From Anaerosporobacter faecicola (GTDB lineage Bacteria; Bacillota; Clostridia; Lachnospirales; Lachnospiraceae): a stretch of 64,000 nucleotides of DNA. Shown one piece after another: positions 8,810 to 19,125 of the stretch; the first letter of the stretch is position 1; every line of letters starts with the position of its first letter. A program made the position numbers and the translations under genes. A model generated the notes under the pieces. It had not been told where the DNA came from and made no database searches. It worked only from the letters and a program-made list of their open reading frames with translations. Where the stretch lies: positions 62,001 through 126,000 of the forward strand of contig NZ_JAAQRO010000003.1 of assembly GCF_012070565.1 (NCBI RefSeq). The letters run 5' to 3'.

Positions 8810-9260
8810 AGTCGTACCTCCTAGTTTATACACAAGTGTGTTGAATTTATAGTATGAAGAACTGCATTACTAAAAAAAGTATCAAGAAGCCTATAATATA
8901 AGTTCTAGATTAATAGTAATAGAAGTTATTCGAATTTACAACTAAAAGATATGTCTTATTTGTACAGTAAAAATTAGTGAAATGACCTTTTGCTTCTTAC
9001 CGATGTACGAATTATTTTATTGCAATGCACAATTGTGTAGTAGGTGGGAGAAATTGAAGGTTTATATGGATATTATACGAATAATTGGATTACTTAATCG
9101 GTTTCATTTGTAATATTAGATAAAAAAGTAAGAAGTCTAATTTTTAATATAGTGCATCTTGAATTCTGATAGTATCAAAATGCACAATGAAATGATACTA
9201 TCTAGTTACAAGTTAATCATAATTACTGATGTGATTACGATATTATAGGGAGGCATGGAC
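8810..9260. other. Divergent intergenic control region of the sugar ABC operon
   Basis: About 450 bp of A/T-rich DNA without a coding frame, between the DUF624 gene (minus) and the ABC operon (plus). The only clear structure is a perfect 10-bp inverted repeat, GATAGTATCA (9168-9177) and TGATACTATC (9193-9202), with a 15-bp spacer and 58 bp before the first permease start. This could be an operator for the YesN-type regulator or a leader hairpin. I cannot assign -35/-10 boxes with confidence. Confidence 0.6.
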
Positions 9261-10217
9261 ATGGGAAATATAGGAAAGTCCAGTACGGCAGTTGCAGTCG
9301 GGCAAAAGAAAAAATTCACAATACCGGTAGGAGCAAAATTATTCCTTTTGGTTTTACCATTTTTAATTTTAGTATTTTTATTTTCATATTATCCATTGAA
9401 TGGGTGGAGATATGCTTTTTACGATTACCGAGCACCGCTAAAATTATCACAATGTGATTATGTAGGTTGGAAGTGGTTTAAGTACCTATTCGGTAATAAG
9501 ATGCAAATTACGCAATTACTGAAAGTGTTAAGAAATACATTTGCAATGAGTGGATTAACAATCCTAACATCATTCTTACCAGTAATCTTTGCAATATTTT
9601 TAAATGAGATCAAATGCAAATGGTTCAAAACTTTAGTACAGACACTTACAACATTACCGAACTTCATCAGTTGGGTTTTGGTTTATTCTGTAGCATTCGC
9701 ATTATTCTCAGACACAGGTATGGTTAATACAATGCTTCAAAATGCAGGAATAACAACGAATGTAGTTAAATTCCTAGATAGTGATGCCCACACATGGCTA
9801 TGGATGCTATTCTGGTCAACGTGGAAAGGTCTAGGTTGGGGATCCATTATGTATTTGGCAGCAATTGCAGGTACTGACCAAGAGTTATATGAAGCAGCAA
9901 GAGTAGATGGTGCTGGAAGATTTCGATTAATGAGACATATCACATTACCATCATTAATGCCAACATTCTTTGTATTATTAATGATGTCAATTGCGAACTT
10001 CCTTACAAATGGTTTGGATCAATACTTCGTATTCAGCAACTCATTCAATATGGAACATATTCAAGTACTTGACTTATATGTATATAAATTAGGTTTGGGC
10101 TCAAATGGTCTTTCCTTAGCAACAGCAATCGGTATGCTAAAGAGTTTGATTAGTGTAATTCTGTTCTGCGTAGTAAACTTTGTATCTAAGAGAACTCGTG
10201 GCGAATCAATTATGTAG
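9261..10217 (+). CDS. Sugar ABC transporter permease, LplB/YteP type
   Basis: First permease of a CUT1-family carbohydrate importer, 318 residues, six predicted membrane helices. The MGGGSIMYLAAIAG-like region here reads GWGSIMYLAAIAG, followed by the cytoplasmic EAA loop LYEAARVDGAGRFRLMRHIT that docks onto the ATPase. The length and the N-terminal motif YPLNGWRYAFYDYR match LplB/YteP proteins. A GGGAGG at 9248-9253 is 7 nt before the ATG at 9261; the ATG at 9255 is too close to it. No ATPase gene is present nearby, as is usual for this subfamily, where a general MsmX/UgpC-type ATPase is shared. The substrate is unknown. Confidence 0.93.
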   Translation: MGNIGKSSTAVAVGQKKKFTIPVGAKLFLLVLPFLILVFLFSYYPLNGWRYAFYDYRAPLKLSQCDYVGWKWFKYLFGNKMQITQLLKVLRNTFAMSGLTILTSFLPVIFAIFLNEIKCKWFKTLVQTLTTLPNFISWVLVYSVAFALFSDTGMVNTMLQNAGITTNVVKFLDSDAHTWLWMLFWSTWKGLGWGSIMYLAAIAGTDQELYEAARVDGAGRFRLMRHITLPSLMPTFFVLLMMSIANFLTNGLDQYFVFSNSFNMEHIQVLDLYVYKLGLGSNGLSLATAIGMLKSLISVILFCVVNFVSKRTRGESIM

Positions 10218-10235
10218 TAGGAAAGGAGAGCAATT

Positions 10236-11162
10236 ATGTCAACAAAAGTAGCAATAAAGAAAAAGAAAAAATTAACAAAAGGAGACGTAACATTTAGTAT
10301 TATAAACTATGCGGTCTTCCTTATATTAACAATCATTTGTGCATATCCTTTCTACTATTTGATCATCAATACGATTAGCGCCAATGATTTGTCAGCCAAT
10401 GGTTTTATTAATTTCTTACCTCAGAAGGTTCACTTTGAAAATTACATTCAAGTTATCAAATTAAGAGGACTTTCTACAGCTGTATTCGTATCAATTGGTA
10501 GAGTTGTTATCGGTACAGCAGCAACCGTATTAGCTTCTGCTTTCCTTGGTTTTATGTTTACCCAGGAAAAAATGTGGGCTAGAAAGTTTTGGTACAGATT
10601 TATTGTAATTACAATGTATTTTAATGCGGGGTTAATCCCAATGTATTTGACAATGATGAATTTACATTTAACAAATACATTCTGGGTATACATAATTCCA
10701 GGTATTGTACAGCCATTTAATATCATTCTTGTTAAGACTTATATTGAATCAATACCAAGATCATTACAAGAAGCAGCAGAAATTGATGGTGCAGGAATTG
10801 TAAAAGTATTTTTAAAAGTTATTCTTCCTACATCAACACCAATCTTAGCAACAATTGCAATCTTCTCTGCGGTAGGACATTGGAACTCCTTCCAAGATAC
10901 TTTGATCTATGTAACAGATCAAGGGTTATGGACATTACAATATCTACTATATTCCTATATTAATCAAGCAAGTTCACTTGCAACATTGATTAAGAACAGT
11001 TTGGGTACTACACAGAACATGATGGCCCTTGCAACACAGCAAACATCAACTTCCGTACGTATGACGGTTTCCGTTATCGTTGTATTCCCAATCTTATGTA
11101 TCTACCCAATGTTCCAAAGATACTTTGTAAAAGGTATTATGATTGGTTCTGTAAAGGGTTAA
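10236..11162 (+). CDS. Sugar ABC transporter permease, YtcP/LplC type
   Basis: Second permease of the importer, 308 residues, six membrane helices. The EAA loop is SLQEAAEIDGAGIVKVFLKV. The C-terminus FQRYFVKGIMIGSVKG is the typical LplC/YtcP ending. It starts 18 nt after the first permease with AGGAAAGGAGAG upstream, so the two are co-translated. It should form a heterodimeric channel with the preceding protein. Confidence 0.94.
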   Translation: MSTKVAIKKKKKLTKGDVTFSIINYAVFLILTIICAYPFYYLIINTISANDLSANGFINFLPQKVHFENYIQVIKLRGLSTAVFVSIGRVVIGTAATVLASAFLGFMFTQEKMWARKFWYRFIVITMYFNAGLIPMYLTMMNLHLTNTFWVYIIPGIVQPFNIILVKTYIESIPRSLQEAAEIDGAGIVKVFLKVILPTSTPILATIAIFSAVGHWNSFQDTLIYVTDQGLWTLQYLLYSYINQASSLATLIKNSLGTTQNMMALATQQTSTSVRMTVSVIVVFPILCIYPMFQRYFVKGIMIGSVKG

Positions 11163-11284
11163 TGTTACTTACGCATTCATGGATAAGAAAATGTTTGCTT
11201 ATCTCTTGAGATCATCAGACATTTGCTTACCTTTGAATATATATTGTCTAGTTCTTAGGCAATCAATAAAAGGAGGATATAGGT

Positions 11285-13102
11285 ATGAAGAAAAAAGTAG
11301 CAAGAGTTTTGTCACTTGCATTAGTTGTAGCTATGCTAGGTACAACGATGACTGGTTGTGGAAAAAAGAAAGACAACAAAGATAATAATGCAACAGAAAC
11401 AACAACTGATGCAACAGCAGAAGCAACAGATGATAGCACAGGGGATACTGCTACAGATGATGCTGCAGCAAAAACTTATGACAAGTTTATTACTGTAGAT
11501 GTATTCGCTTCTCAAGCAAACTACCAAGGAATTCAATCAGGTTGGTTTGCAAAAGTAGTAAAAGACAAATTCAACATGGAACTTAACATTATTGCACCAA
11601 ACGTAGCTGGTGGTGGAGATACATTATTCCAGACACGTTCTGCAGCTGGTAACTTAGGTGATTTAGTAATGATCGGTTCTGAAAATGGTAGATTAGCAGA
11701 TTCTGCAGAAGCAGGTTTGTTATATGATATGACAGATATGGTCGCAAATACAAAATATGTATCTCAATATACAGGCGCACTTGAAGTAGCAAAAGGACTT
11801 TCCAAAGATGGTAAATTATACGGTATTCCTTCAGCAGTTTCTTCTCAACCTGCAACAAATCCTTCAGAAGGTCTTGAATTAACCTTCGGTACATACCTTC
11901 GTTGGGATTATTACAAAGAATTAGGATATCCAGAAGTGAATACACTAGAAGACTTATTACCTATTATGAAACAAATGCAAGATGCTCATCCAACTTCTGA
12001 TTCAGGAAAACAAACATATGCAATTTCCTTATTCAAAGATTGGGATGGTAACATGATGTGTATGGGTAAACAACCTGCTACAATCTATGGTTACGATGAA
12101 TTAGGTTTCCTATTCTCTAAAGCAGATGGTACAGATGACCAAAGTATCATTGATGATGATTCACAATACATCAGAGTTTTAAAATGGTATTTTGATGCAA
12201 ACCAAATGGGACTTGTTGACCCAGAATCTACAACACAAAACTATGATACAATGTATGCAAAATATCAAGACGGCGCTGTATTATACTCTCCATGGCCTTG
12301 GTTAGGTCAAGCAGCTTACAACACTGTTGAACATAAACAAGCTGGTACTGGATTCATGTTCGTTCCAGTTAAAGATGAAAAAGTGTTCTCATATGGTTGT
12401 ACTCCAAACGGATCTGCAAAATATGTAATTGGTATTGGTTCTAAAGCACAAGATCCACAAAGAATGATGGATTTCATTGATTGGTTATATTCACCAGAAG
12501 GTGTTATGTACTCATGTGCTCAAACAGCAAGTACTTGTGGACCACAAGGTTTAACTTGGGATATGGTAAATGGTAGACCAGAATTAACTGATTTTGGTAA
12601 AGAATCTTTATTAAATGGTGATGGAACAGTTCCTGATGAATGGGGCGGCGGTTCTTGGAAAGATGGTGTTTCACAACTTAACTTCCAAACAGTTTTAGCA
12701 TCTGATAATAACCCTGATACAGGATGTCCTTATAACTATACATTATGGGAATCTGTAATTGAGTTAAATTCAACTCCACTTGATACAGATTGGCAAGAAA
12801 AGACAGGTGCTTTATCTACAGTTGAATACTTAAAGAACAATGATCAAATTCTTGTTGCACCTGGTACTGATTTCGTTTCTCCAGCAGAAGAATCTGAAAT
12901 CACTACATTACGTAGCCAATGTAAAGCAATCATCATCGAAAACTCTTGGAAGATGGTATTTGCGAAAGATGAAGATGAATTCTACAGCTTATTAAAGAAC
13001 ATGCAAGATACTGTTAAAGGTCTTGGATATGATGACGTTTTAGCTTTTGATAAAGAATGTGCACAAAAGCAAACTGAATTACGTAATGCTGCTAGACAAT
13101 AA
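11285..13102 (+). CDS. Extracellular solute-binding lipoprotein (LplA/YtcQ-like)
   Basis: 605-residue substrate-binding component of the importer. The N-terminus MKKKVARVLSLALVVAMLG with a lipobox-like TMTGCG (Cys about residue 25) is a lipoprotein signal. A Thr/Ala/Asp-rich low-complexity linker (about 30-60) tethers the binding domain. The body is the enlarged family-1-type binding protein (500-600 residues) that accompanies LplB/YtcP permeases, which take up oligosaccharides. AAAGGAGG lies just before the start. The 120-bp gap after the permease has no terminator, so it belongs to the same operon. The gene ends in a strong terminator. Confidence 0.93.
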   Translation: MKKKVARVLSLALVVAMLGTTMTGCGKKKDNKDNNATETTTDATAEATDDSTGDTATDDAAAKTYDKFITVDVFASQANYQGIQSGWFAKVVKDKFNMELNIIAPNVAGGGDTLFQTRSAAGNLGDLVMIGSENGRLADSAEAGLLYDMTDMVANTKYVSQYTGALEVAKGLSKDGKLYGIPSAVSSQPATNPSEGLELTFGTYLRWDYYKELGYPEVNTLEDLLPIMKQMQDAHPTSDSGKQTYAISLFKDWDGNMMCMGKQPATIYGYDELGFLFSKADGTDDQSIIDDDSQYIRVLKWYFDANQMGLVDPESTTQNYDTMYAKYQDGAVLYSPWPWLGQAAYNTVEHKQAGTGFMFVPVKDEKVFSYGCTPNGSAKYVIGIGSKAQDPQRMMDFIDWLYSPEGVMYSCAQTASTCGPQGLTWDMVNGRPELTDFGKESLLNGDGTVPDEWGGGSWKDGVSQLNFQTVLASDNNPDTGCPYNYTLWESVIELNSTPLDTDWQEKTGALSTVEYLKNNDQILVAPGTDFVSPAEESEITTLRSQCKAIIIENSWKMVFAKDEDEFYSLLKNMQDTVKGLGYDDVLAFDKECAQKQTELRNAARQ

Positions 13103-13142
13103 TAAGAGCTGGTAATTTAGGATAACTATTTATTTGTAAATT

Positions 13143-13215
13143 CCTAGGTGATCGTTTCACGATATAATAGCATATTGCTATATAAACTGTGAATGGATCA
13201 CCTAGGTTTTCTTTT
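13143..13215 (+). terminator. Terminator of the sugar ABC operon
   Basis: Perfect 11-bp stem CCTAGGTGATC (13143-13153) / GATCACCTAGG (13196-13206), followed by TTTTCTTTT. The loop contains a second A/T-rich palindrome around GCATATTGC. Confidence 0.88.
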
Positions 13216-13291
13216 ATAACTTTTGTAACTTTTTGCAGTGTATCCATTCTATGATGTATAGGTTGAATTGCCTTTTTTCTATACTAGAATA

Positions 13292-13367
13292 GTCCGCCGA
13301 CTTTCCTATTATAAAACCCTCCGTGGGATGCGCATTCGCACATAAAGTAGATGTCACTGAAGCTGGC
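13292..13367. repeat. Dispersed repeat family R3, copy a
   Basis: About 75 bp nearly identical to 58485-58559. Shared blocks include ACTTTCCTATTATA, GGGATGCGCA, GTAGATGTCA and CTGAAGCT. It lies between the ABC operon terminator and the chemoreceptor gene in a 460-bp gap. There is no coding frame; the rest of the gap holds a TATAAT at 13465-13470 without a convincing -35. Confidence 0.75.
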
Positions 13368-13564
13368 TCAAAATATATGTAATTGATAAAAATTGTTGTA
13401 TAAATGGAAATAGTGCAAAAAACTGCAAGAATTCTTTTGAATTAAGTTGAAAATGTACAGAGGATATAATAAAGTGTATATAAGGAGATACAAGGGGAAG
13501 ATAAGTGGTACAACATAAAGTAAGGGAGAGGAGTATAATCGAATCCTTCTAAGGAGGTCGAAAA

Positions 13565-15796
13565 ATGAAAGGTAAGAAAGCAATGAATGTGTTTAGCAAA
13601 AACAAGAAACAACAAAAGAGCGCCGAAAACCGGGAGTTACAAATGAGAGATCTACAAGAGGTAAGTAAAAAAGTAATTACAGAAACAAAAAAAGCAAAAA
13701 AGGAGGCAAAGAAGGAAGCGGAACGTATTAGGAAAGAAGCAAGACAATATAAGCAAGAGACAAAGGATATGAAAAAGAATTCTAGGCTTGGGGTGAAACT
13801 TACGATTGGATTCCTCGTTCCTGTAGTATTTGTAATCATTCTTGGTATTATCTCATATAATAAAGCGTCAAGTGGTATTATCTCAAATTATGAGAGAGCA
13901 AGTAAACAAACATTAGATTTGACTACACAGTATATAGAATTTGGTCTAAATACTGTTGAATCGACTGCAATCCAGTTTGAATTCGAAGATAGCACGACAA
14001 AATATTTCTTAAACTATACAAGTGTAGATAAAAGCGAATTACAAAGTACATACACAACTTTGTTTAATGAAATGCATTCAAAGAAAGTATCTGATGAATT
14101 CCTCAAAGATGTTCATATCGTTTCGGATGTGGTAGATCCAATTTCTTCTTCTGGAATTAAAGCAAAGGATAGTTATAGTACATTCATTAATTCTAAAGAA
14201 GGACAGGCTATTATGGGAACCAGTCAAAAAAGTGGTTGGTTTGGGTATTGTGATGATATCGATACATTATTTAATACGAATACGAGTAATTACGCAATTC
14301 GTTATATGAGAAAATTTGCTACATCCAATGCAGCAATTGTTATTGATGTAAATGCAGAAACCGTGAATAAAATATTATCAAACTTAGATTTTGGTAAAGA
14401 TTCCTATGTTGCAATTGTAACAGAAGATGGAAGAGAGATTCATGAAGATGAAAGCATTACAGAAACAGTATTTTCAGGAGAGGATTTTCTATTAGGACAG
14501 AATGGGGAAACGGAGAGAACAGGAAGTGAATACGTAACATACAAAGGTGAGGACTACTTATACATGTATTCTGCAATAGGAGAAACAGGTGCAACAATCT
14601 GTGCATTAATGCCAAAGAGTGTTATTACAGCACAAGCAGATGACATTAAGCAGATTACTTTTATTATCGTTCTTATTACCTGCGTTGTTGCTATTTCCTT
14701 AGGAATGTTTATTACGTTAGGAATCAGTAAGGAAATTGCACATACTATTCAGAATTTAAAGAAAGTTGCTGCAGGTGATCTAACGGTTAAATTCCGTACA
14801 AGACGAAGAGATGAGTTTATGATTTTAGCGAAGAACATACAAGATATGACAGAAAGTATGAAATCGTTAATCTATAAGACAAAGAATCTAAGTACAACGG
14901 TATCTGATTCCTCTATGCAAGTTACGGATACAGCCAATACATTTACAGAAGCAACGCGTGAGATTTCTGCGGCAATTGATGAAATCGAACAAGGGGTTAA
15001 TCAACAGGCGACTGATTCGGAAAATTGCTTACAACAGATGGATAAGCTTTCGAAGAAGATTGAAAATGTAAGTCAGAATACCACGGAGATGGAGAATATC
15101 GCACAAGATACGAGAGGGGCTGTATTATCAGGAAAAGAGATGATGCAGGAATTAGAGGCAAAGACAGATGCTACGAATACGGTAATCAATCAGGTTGTAG
15201 AAGAAATCGTTACGTTGGAGCAGAAGTCCGTTGCCATTGGTAATATTGTGTCAGTAATTAATGATATTGCGGAACAGACGAATCTATTGTCATTGAATGC
15301 TTCCATTGAAGCAGCAAGAGCAGGAGAAGCTGGAAGAGGCTTTGCTGTTGTAGCAGATGAGATTCGTAAGTTAGCAGATCAATCTGCCAATTCAGTAGCA
15401 CAGATTCATAATATTATTAATGAGATACAGGCAAGTGTTCAAACAACCGTACAGCATGTACGAGTAGCTGGGGATGGAATGAAACAACAGAAAGTTGCCG
15501 TAGATGATACAGAGAAAACATTTGGTGATATCAATAGTAGAGTTGAAAAACTAGTGGATAACATTAAAGTAATCTCTTCGAATATTGCGGAAATTGAAAG
15601 TGCAAGAGCAAGTACACTTTTAGCAATTGAAAGTATATCTGCTGTTTCAGAAGAGAATGCAGCAGCGTCTACTGCAGTTAATGATACTTCGAAAGAACAA
15701 TTGCAGCAAGTTGATAAATTAGATGAGGCAGCGAAAGCATTAGATCGAAATGCAAAAGAATTGGTTGAAGCAGTTAAACAGTTTACGGTTGACTAG
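13565..15796 (+). CDS. Methyl-accepting chemotaxis protein with long cytoplasmic N-terminal extension
   Basis: 743-residue transmembrane chemoreceptor. Order: a Lys/Glu-rich, probably coiled-coil cytoplasmic segment (1-78), TM1 (about 80-97), an extracellular Cache-like sensor domain (about 100-360), TM2 (about 363-384), HAMP, and the signalling domain with the conserved tip [20 protein letters not shown] and [20 protein letters not shown]. It should signal through CheW/CheA to flagella. AAGGAGG at 13551-13557 lies 7 nt before the ATG. Its position between a sugar transporter and a fucosidase suggests it senses the same sugar (inference). The 78-residue leader before TM1 is unusual, since most chemoreceptors have fewer than 15 residues there. 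Confidence 0.94.
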   Translation: MKGKKAMNVFSKNKKQQKSAENRELQMRDLQEVSKKVITETKKAKKEAKKEAERIRKEARQYKQETKDMKKNSRLGVKLTIGFLVPVVFVIILGIISYNKASSGIISNYERASKQTLDLTTQYIEFGLNTVESTAIQFEFEDSTTKYFLNYTSVDKSELQSTYTTLFNEMHSKKVSDEFLKDVHIVSDVVDPISSSGIKAKDSYSTFINSKEGQAIMGTSQKSGWFGYCDDIDTLFNTNTSNYAIRYMRKFATSNAAIVIDVNAETVNKILSNLDFGKDSYVAIVTEDGREIHEDESITETVFSGEDFLLGQNGETERTGSEYVTYKGEDYLYMYSAIGETGATICALMPKSVITAQADDIKQITFIIVLITCVVAISLGMFITLGISKEIAHTIQNLKKVAAGDLTVKFRTRRRDEFMILAKNIQDMTESMKSLIYKTKNLSTTVSDSSMQVTDTANTFTEATREISAAIDEIEQGVNQQATDSENCLQQMDKLSKKIENVSQNTTEMENIAQDTRGAVLSGKEMMQELEAKTDATNTVINQVVEEIVTLEQKSVAIGNIVSVINDIAEQTNLLSLNASIEAARAGEAGRGFAVVADEIRKLADQSANSVAQIHNIINEIQASVQTTVQHVRVAGDGMKQQKVAVDDTEKTFGDINSRVEKLVDNIKVISSNIAEIESARASTLLAIESISAVSEENAAASTAVNDTSKEQLQQVDKLDEAAKALDRNAKELVEAVKQFTVD

Positions 15797-15850
15797 GGAA
15801 AATCGTATTAACACACGTTTGGAGTAAACACTGCCTTATTGTAGAAGTGG

Positions 15851-15898
15851 GACGACGGTGCCAATATGAACGAGATTCAAATTAGCACCGTCGTTTTT
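15851..15898 (+). terminator. Terminator after the chemoreceptor gene
   Basis: CGACGGTGC (15853-15861) pairs with GCACCGTCG (15885-15893), followed by TTTTT. The fucosidase gene begins 37 bp later, so read-through is possible. Confidence 0.85.
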
Positions 15899-15934
15899 AG
15901 ATAATAAGTAAGAAAGGTATGGGGAAAAGGAAAT

Positions 15935-17401
15935 ATGGAAGAACAATTAAAGAAGATTGATGATGTCATAGCAAAAGGAAAATACAAAGAGACCTGGGAT
16001 TCGTTGTTAGATTTTGATGTTCCTTCCTGGTTCAAAAAAGCGAAATTTGGTATATTCATTCATTGGGGAGTCTATAGTGTACCTGCTAATTCAAATGAGT
16101 GGTATTCAAGAAATATGTACATAGAGGGAACGCCTGCTTATGAACATCATATAAAGACCTATGGTCCGCAGAATCAATTTGGTTACAAGGATTTTATACC
16201 AATGTTTAAAGCAGAAAAGTTCAATCCAGAGGAGTGGGCAAAGACATTTAAAGAAGCAGGAGCCAAATATATCTTTCCAGTAGCAGAACATCATGATGGA
16301 TTTCAAATGTATAAAAGTTCCATTTCTCATTATAATGCATATGAGATGGGACCTAAGAGAGATGTTCTAGGCGAATTAAAAGCTGCATTTGAAAAAGAAG
16401 ACCTTGTATTCTGTACCTCTTCTCATCGTGCGGAACACTGGTTTTTCATGGGACATGGAAAAGAATTTGATAGTGATATTAAAGATCCTATGAAGCGAGG
16501 AGATTTCTATTGGCCTGCAATGTCAGAACCAGATCACCAGGATCTCTATAGTAACCCATACCCTTCAAAAGAATTCTTAGATGATTGGTTGATTCGTACC
16601 TGCGAGATTATTGACAATTATAAACCAAAAGTATTGTATTTTGACTGGTGGATTCAACATGAGGCATTTAAGCCATATTTAAGAAAGCTAGCAGCGTATT
16701 ACTACAACCGTGGAGAAGAATGGGGCGAAGAAGTAGCCATTACATACAAACATGATGCCTTTATGTTTGGTAGTGCAATTGTAGAGATTGAACGTGGAAA
16801 ATTCGCTGATCAGAAACCGTATTACTGGCAGACAGATACTGCAGTAGCAAGAAATACATGGTGCTATACAGAAGAAAATGATTATAAGAGTTCTCGTGAG
16901 ATTATTCTGGACCTAGTTGACGTTGTAAGTAAGAATGGTAATATGCTTCTAAATATCGGACCAAAAGCAGATGGAACGATTCCTGAGGGAGATGCAAAGA
17001 TCTTACGTGAAGTAGGAGCTTGGTTGAAAGTAAATGGAGAAGCAATCTATAATAGTAAAGTTTGGAGAAAAGCAGGAGAAGGTCCAACAAAAGAAGTGGA
17101 AGGACAATTCCAGGACTCCAAAGCATCCGAGTATACGAAAGAAGATATTCGTTTTACAGTTAATGGTGGTGCGATCTATGCAACTTTCTTAAATTATCCA
17201 CTAGATGGGGCGACTTTGATTCGTTCTTTAGCAGAAGCAAAGGATCAGAACAAACCAGAATTCCATGGTATCATTCGTAATGTAGAAGTATTGGGATTTG
17301 ATGAAATACCAGAATGGTCAGTAGATAAAGAGGGATTACATATTAAGACACAGAACGTTACAAGTGAGAATCCAATTGTTATGAAGATTACATTAGATTA
17401 G
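15935..17401 (+). CDS. Alpha-L-fucosidase, glycoside hydrolase family 29
   Basis: 488-residue cytoplasmic GH29 enzyme (no signal peptide) that removes terminal L-fucose from oligosaccharides. Family signatures are FGIFIHWGVYSVPA (about 38-51), AEHHDGFQMY (about 117-126) and the nucleophile Asp (about Asp237) in VLYFDWW; NMLLNIGPKADGTIPE is the usual segment closing the barrel. An intracellular location fits an importer that brings in fucosylated oligosaccharides, probably the ABC system just upstream. The ATG has only a weak upstream site (AAAGGAAAT). The gene ends at a bidirectional terminator facing yesN. Confidence 0.92.
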   Translation: MEEQLKKIDDVIAKGKYKETWDSLLDFDVPSWFKKAKFGIFIHWGVYSVPANSNEWYSRNMYIEGTPAYEHHIKTYGPQNQFGYKDFIPMFKAEKFNPEEWAKTFKEAGAKYIFPVAEHHDGFQMYKSSISHYNAYEMGPKRDVLGELKAAFEKEDLVFCTSSHRAEHWFFMGHGKEFDSDIKDPMKRGDFYWPAMSEPDHQDLYSNPYPSKEFLDDWLIRTCEIIDNYKPKVLYFDWWIQHEAFKPYLRKLAAYYYNRGEEWGEEVAITYKHDAFMFGSAIVEIERGKFADQKPYYWQTDTAVARNTWCYTEENDYKSSREIILDLVDVVSKNGNMLLNIGPKADGTIPEGDAKILREVGAWLKVNGEAIYNSKVWRKAGEGPTKEVEGQFQDSKASEYTKEDIRFTVNGGAIYATFLNYPLDGATLIRSLAEAKDQNKPEFHGIIRNVEVLGFDEIPEWSVDKEGLHIKTQNVTSENPIVMKITLD

Positions 17402-17445
17402 ATGAATACAGGGTACAATACCATTAAGTGATTGAAACACTTAGA

Positions 17446-17494
17446 ACAAAAAAACAATTTTCAGTGAATTTTTATTCATGAAAATTGTTTTTTT
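17446..17494. terminator. Bidirectional terminator between the fucosidase and yesN genes
   Basis: AACAATTTTCAGTGAA pairs with TTCATGAAAATTGTT. The run of A residues on the left and of T residues on the right gives terminators for both strands. The stem sequence is the same as at 5142-5224 and 22973-23022. Confidence 0.85.
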
Positions 17495-17540
17495 GTTTTT
17501 GTATCGGGCGAACCATTCTATTACAAACTGGATGGAATGG

Positions 17541-19124
17541 TTAGTCGATATCTTGAATATTATGTTTGTTCCGATACTCTGCAGGACTAATGCCAACATA
17601 TTTTTTGAATTTTTTATGAAAATAATCTACGTTTTTGTAACCTACATTTTTACTAATTTCGTATACTTTAAGATTATCTTGCAGCAACATTTCTTTAGCC
17701 TGGGCAATACGAATCTGGTCAACATAAGAGTTAAAATTTGAACCGACTTTCTTGCTGAATACCTTTCCCAAATAAGAACTGTTGTATCCGAACATAGGGG
17801 CAAGTGTATCTAATTTCAAGTTGTTCTTATAATTGTATCGAATGTAGTATAGGATATCATCTATTACGCTGTCACTAGAAGAATTCCCAATTGCTTTTAT
17901 GATCTGGTCAAATTGCTCATTAAAATATTGTATTATCTCATATAGGTAACGAGAATGATGGATGAAATCAATAATCTCAGAGTTACTATTTAAATGGAGT
18001 TCCTTATCGCTATAATTTTGCTCTACCAGATGTTTAAGATGCAAAAAGATGCCAGTTAAGAAGGATTGAATGGAATCAATGGATTCCTTGCAGTAAAAGA
18101 GATTATTCTTTAATTCATCAAGAGAACTCTCGATGCCTTTTCTATTATACGTTTGAATGTACTGGTAAAAAAGATTGCAGTAATGTTTGGAGTCTTCTTC
18201 TGTAATGGCATAGGTTAACTGATCTGCATTTGGTAATTGATCAGGAAGTAGCATATGTTGATGTTTCTCACAGAAAAACCGTCGATTCAGTAAGGTAAGT
18301 GCATCATGATAGGAAAAATAAACATCATTAATATTGTTAATAACTCTTCCTGCCGCAATGAACAGATTGGAGAAAGAATCGGATTTTGGATTGAGTTCCA
18401 TCTCATCAAGAACAGCTTGAAATTGTTTTAAAAGCATTTCTCCTTTGATGATCACAACTTCTTTGTCCGCAATATTTACTCGTTCTACATTTCGGCTCTT
18501 AATTGATGATACACGAAGCAATTTGCAGAATGTAGTATAGTATTCCGTATCTTGTGGATAATAGCCATCTAAGATCAACGCACGATAACTATCCGCAACT
18601 AGATTAAGATCCTCTAGATTAAGGGAATTAGATATTGAATCGGAGGTTTTTGGTGCATTATGTTGTTTATCATCTTGTATAATATCGCGCAAGATACTGT
18701 CTTTGGCTTTTTCACGATACGTTTCCATATTGGATGATCGCTCTTGATCGGTTCGAATTGCCTCTTGAATGGATTTCACAGCATCTAGCAATTCGTCCTC
18801 ATCTACTGGCTTTGTCAAATAATAATTGACACCGCAACGAATGGCATCCTGTGCATACTTAAAGTCTGAATAACCACTTAATATGATGATTCGTCCAGTA
18901 AATCCTTCTTCTCTAGCACGACGAGCAAGTTCCGTTCCATGCATCTTTGGCATACGTATATCAAGTAAAACAAGATCAGGATTATTGGCTAGTATACCTT
19001 CTAATGTGTTAATTCCATTCGTGCCTTCTCCGCAGAGTTTGAATCCAAGTTCTTCCCAATCGAGAATATTCTTCAATCCTTCTCTAACAATATCTTCATC
19101 ATCAGCTATAAAAAGTTTAAGCAT
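17541..19124 (-). CDS. YesN-type response regulator (REC plus AraC HTH)
   Basis: 527 residues. The N-terminal receiver domain carries the phospho-acceptor Asp in LVLLDIRMPKMHG (about residue 55), the switch Ser/Thr in IILSGYSDF and the Lys in YYLTKPVDE. The C-terminal ~100 residues are an AraC-type double HTH (KLDTLAPMFGYNSSYLGKVF, then VGYKNVDYFHKKFKKYVGIS). The middle 270 residues are the variable linker usual for YesN proteins. It starts 1 nt after the histidine kinase gene. YesMN pairs control neighbouring carbohydrate uptake and hydrolase genes, so this pair probably regulates the ABC/fucosidase region (inference). Confidence 0.95.
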   Translation of the reverse strand: MLKLFIADDEDIVREGLKNILDWEELGFKLCGEGTNGINTLEGILANNPDLVLLDIRMPKMHGTELARRAREEGFTGRIIILSGYSDFKYAQDAIRCGVNYYLTKPVDEDELLDAVKSIQEAIRTDQERSSNMETYREKAKDSILRDIIQDDKQHNAPKTSDSISNSLNLEDLNLVADSYRALILDGYYPQDTEYYTTFCKLLRVSSIKSRNVERVNIADKEVVIIKGEMLLKQFQAVLDEMELNPKSDSFSNLFIAAGRVINNINDVYFSYHDALTLLNRRFFCEKHQHMLLPDQLPNADQLTYAITEEDSKHYCNLFYQYIQTYNRKGIESSLDELKNNLFYCKESIDSIQSFLTGIFLHLKHLVEQNYSDKELHLNSNSEIIDFIHHSRYLYEIIQYFNEQFDQIIKAIGNSSSDSVIDDILYYIRYNYKNNLKLDTLAPMFGYNSSYLGKVFSKKVGSNFNSYVDQIRIAQAKEMLLQDNLKVYEISKNVGYKNVDYFHKKFKKYVGISPAEYRNKHNIQDID

Positions 19125-19125
19125 G

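Noticed and set aside
11179-11385. Short open frame (68 codons) between the second permease and the binding protein
   Set aside because: It overlaps the start of the lipoprotein gene in another frame, has no ribosome binding site and no recognisable product.
17478-17741. Open frame of 87 codons on the plus strand beyond the fucosidase terminator
   Set aside because: It overlaps the terminator and the antisense of the AraC-type HTH of yesN; hydrophobic composition reflects T-rich antisense sequence.
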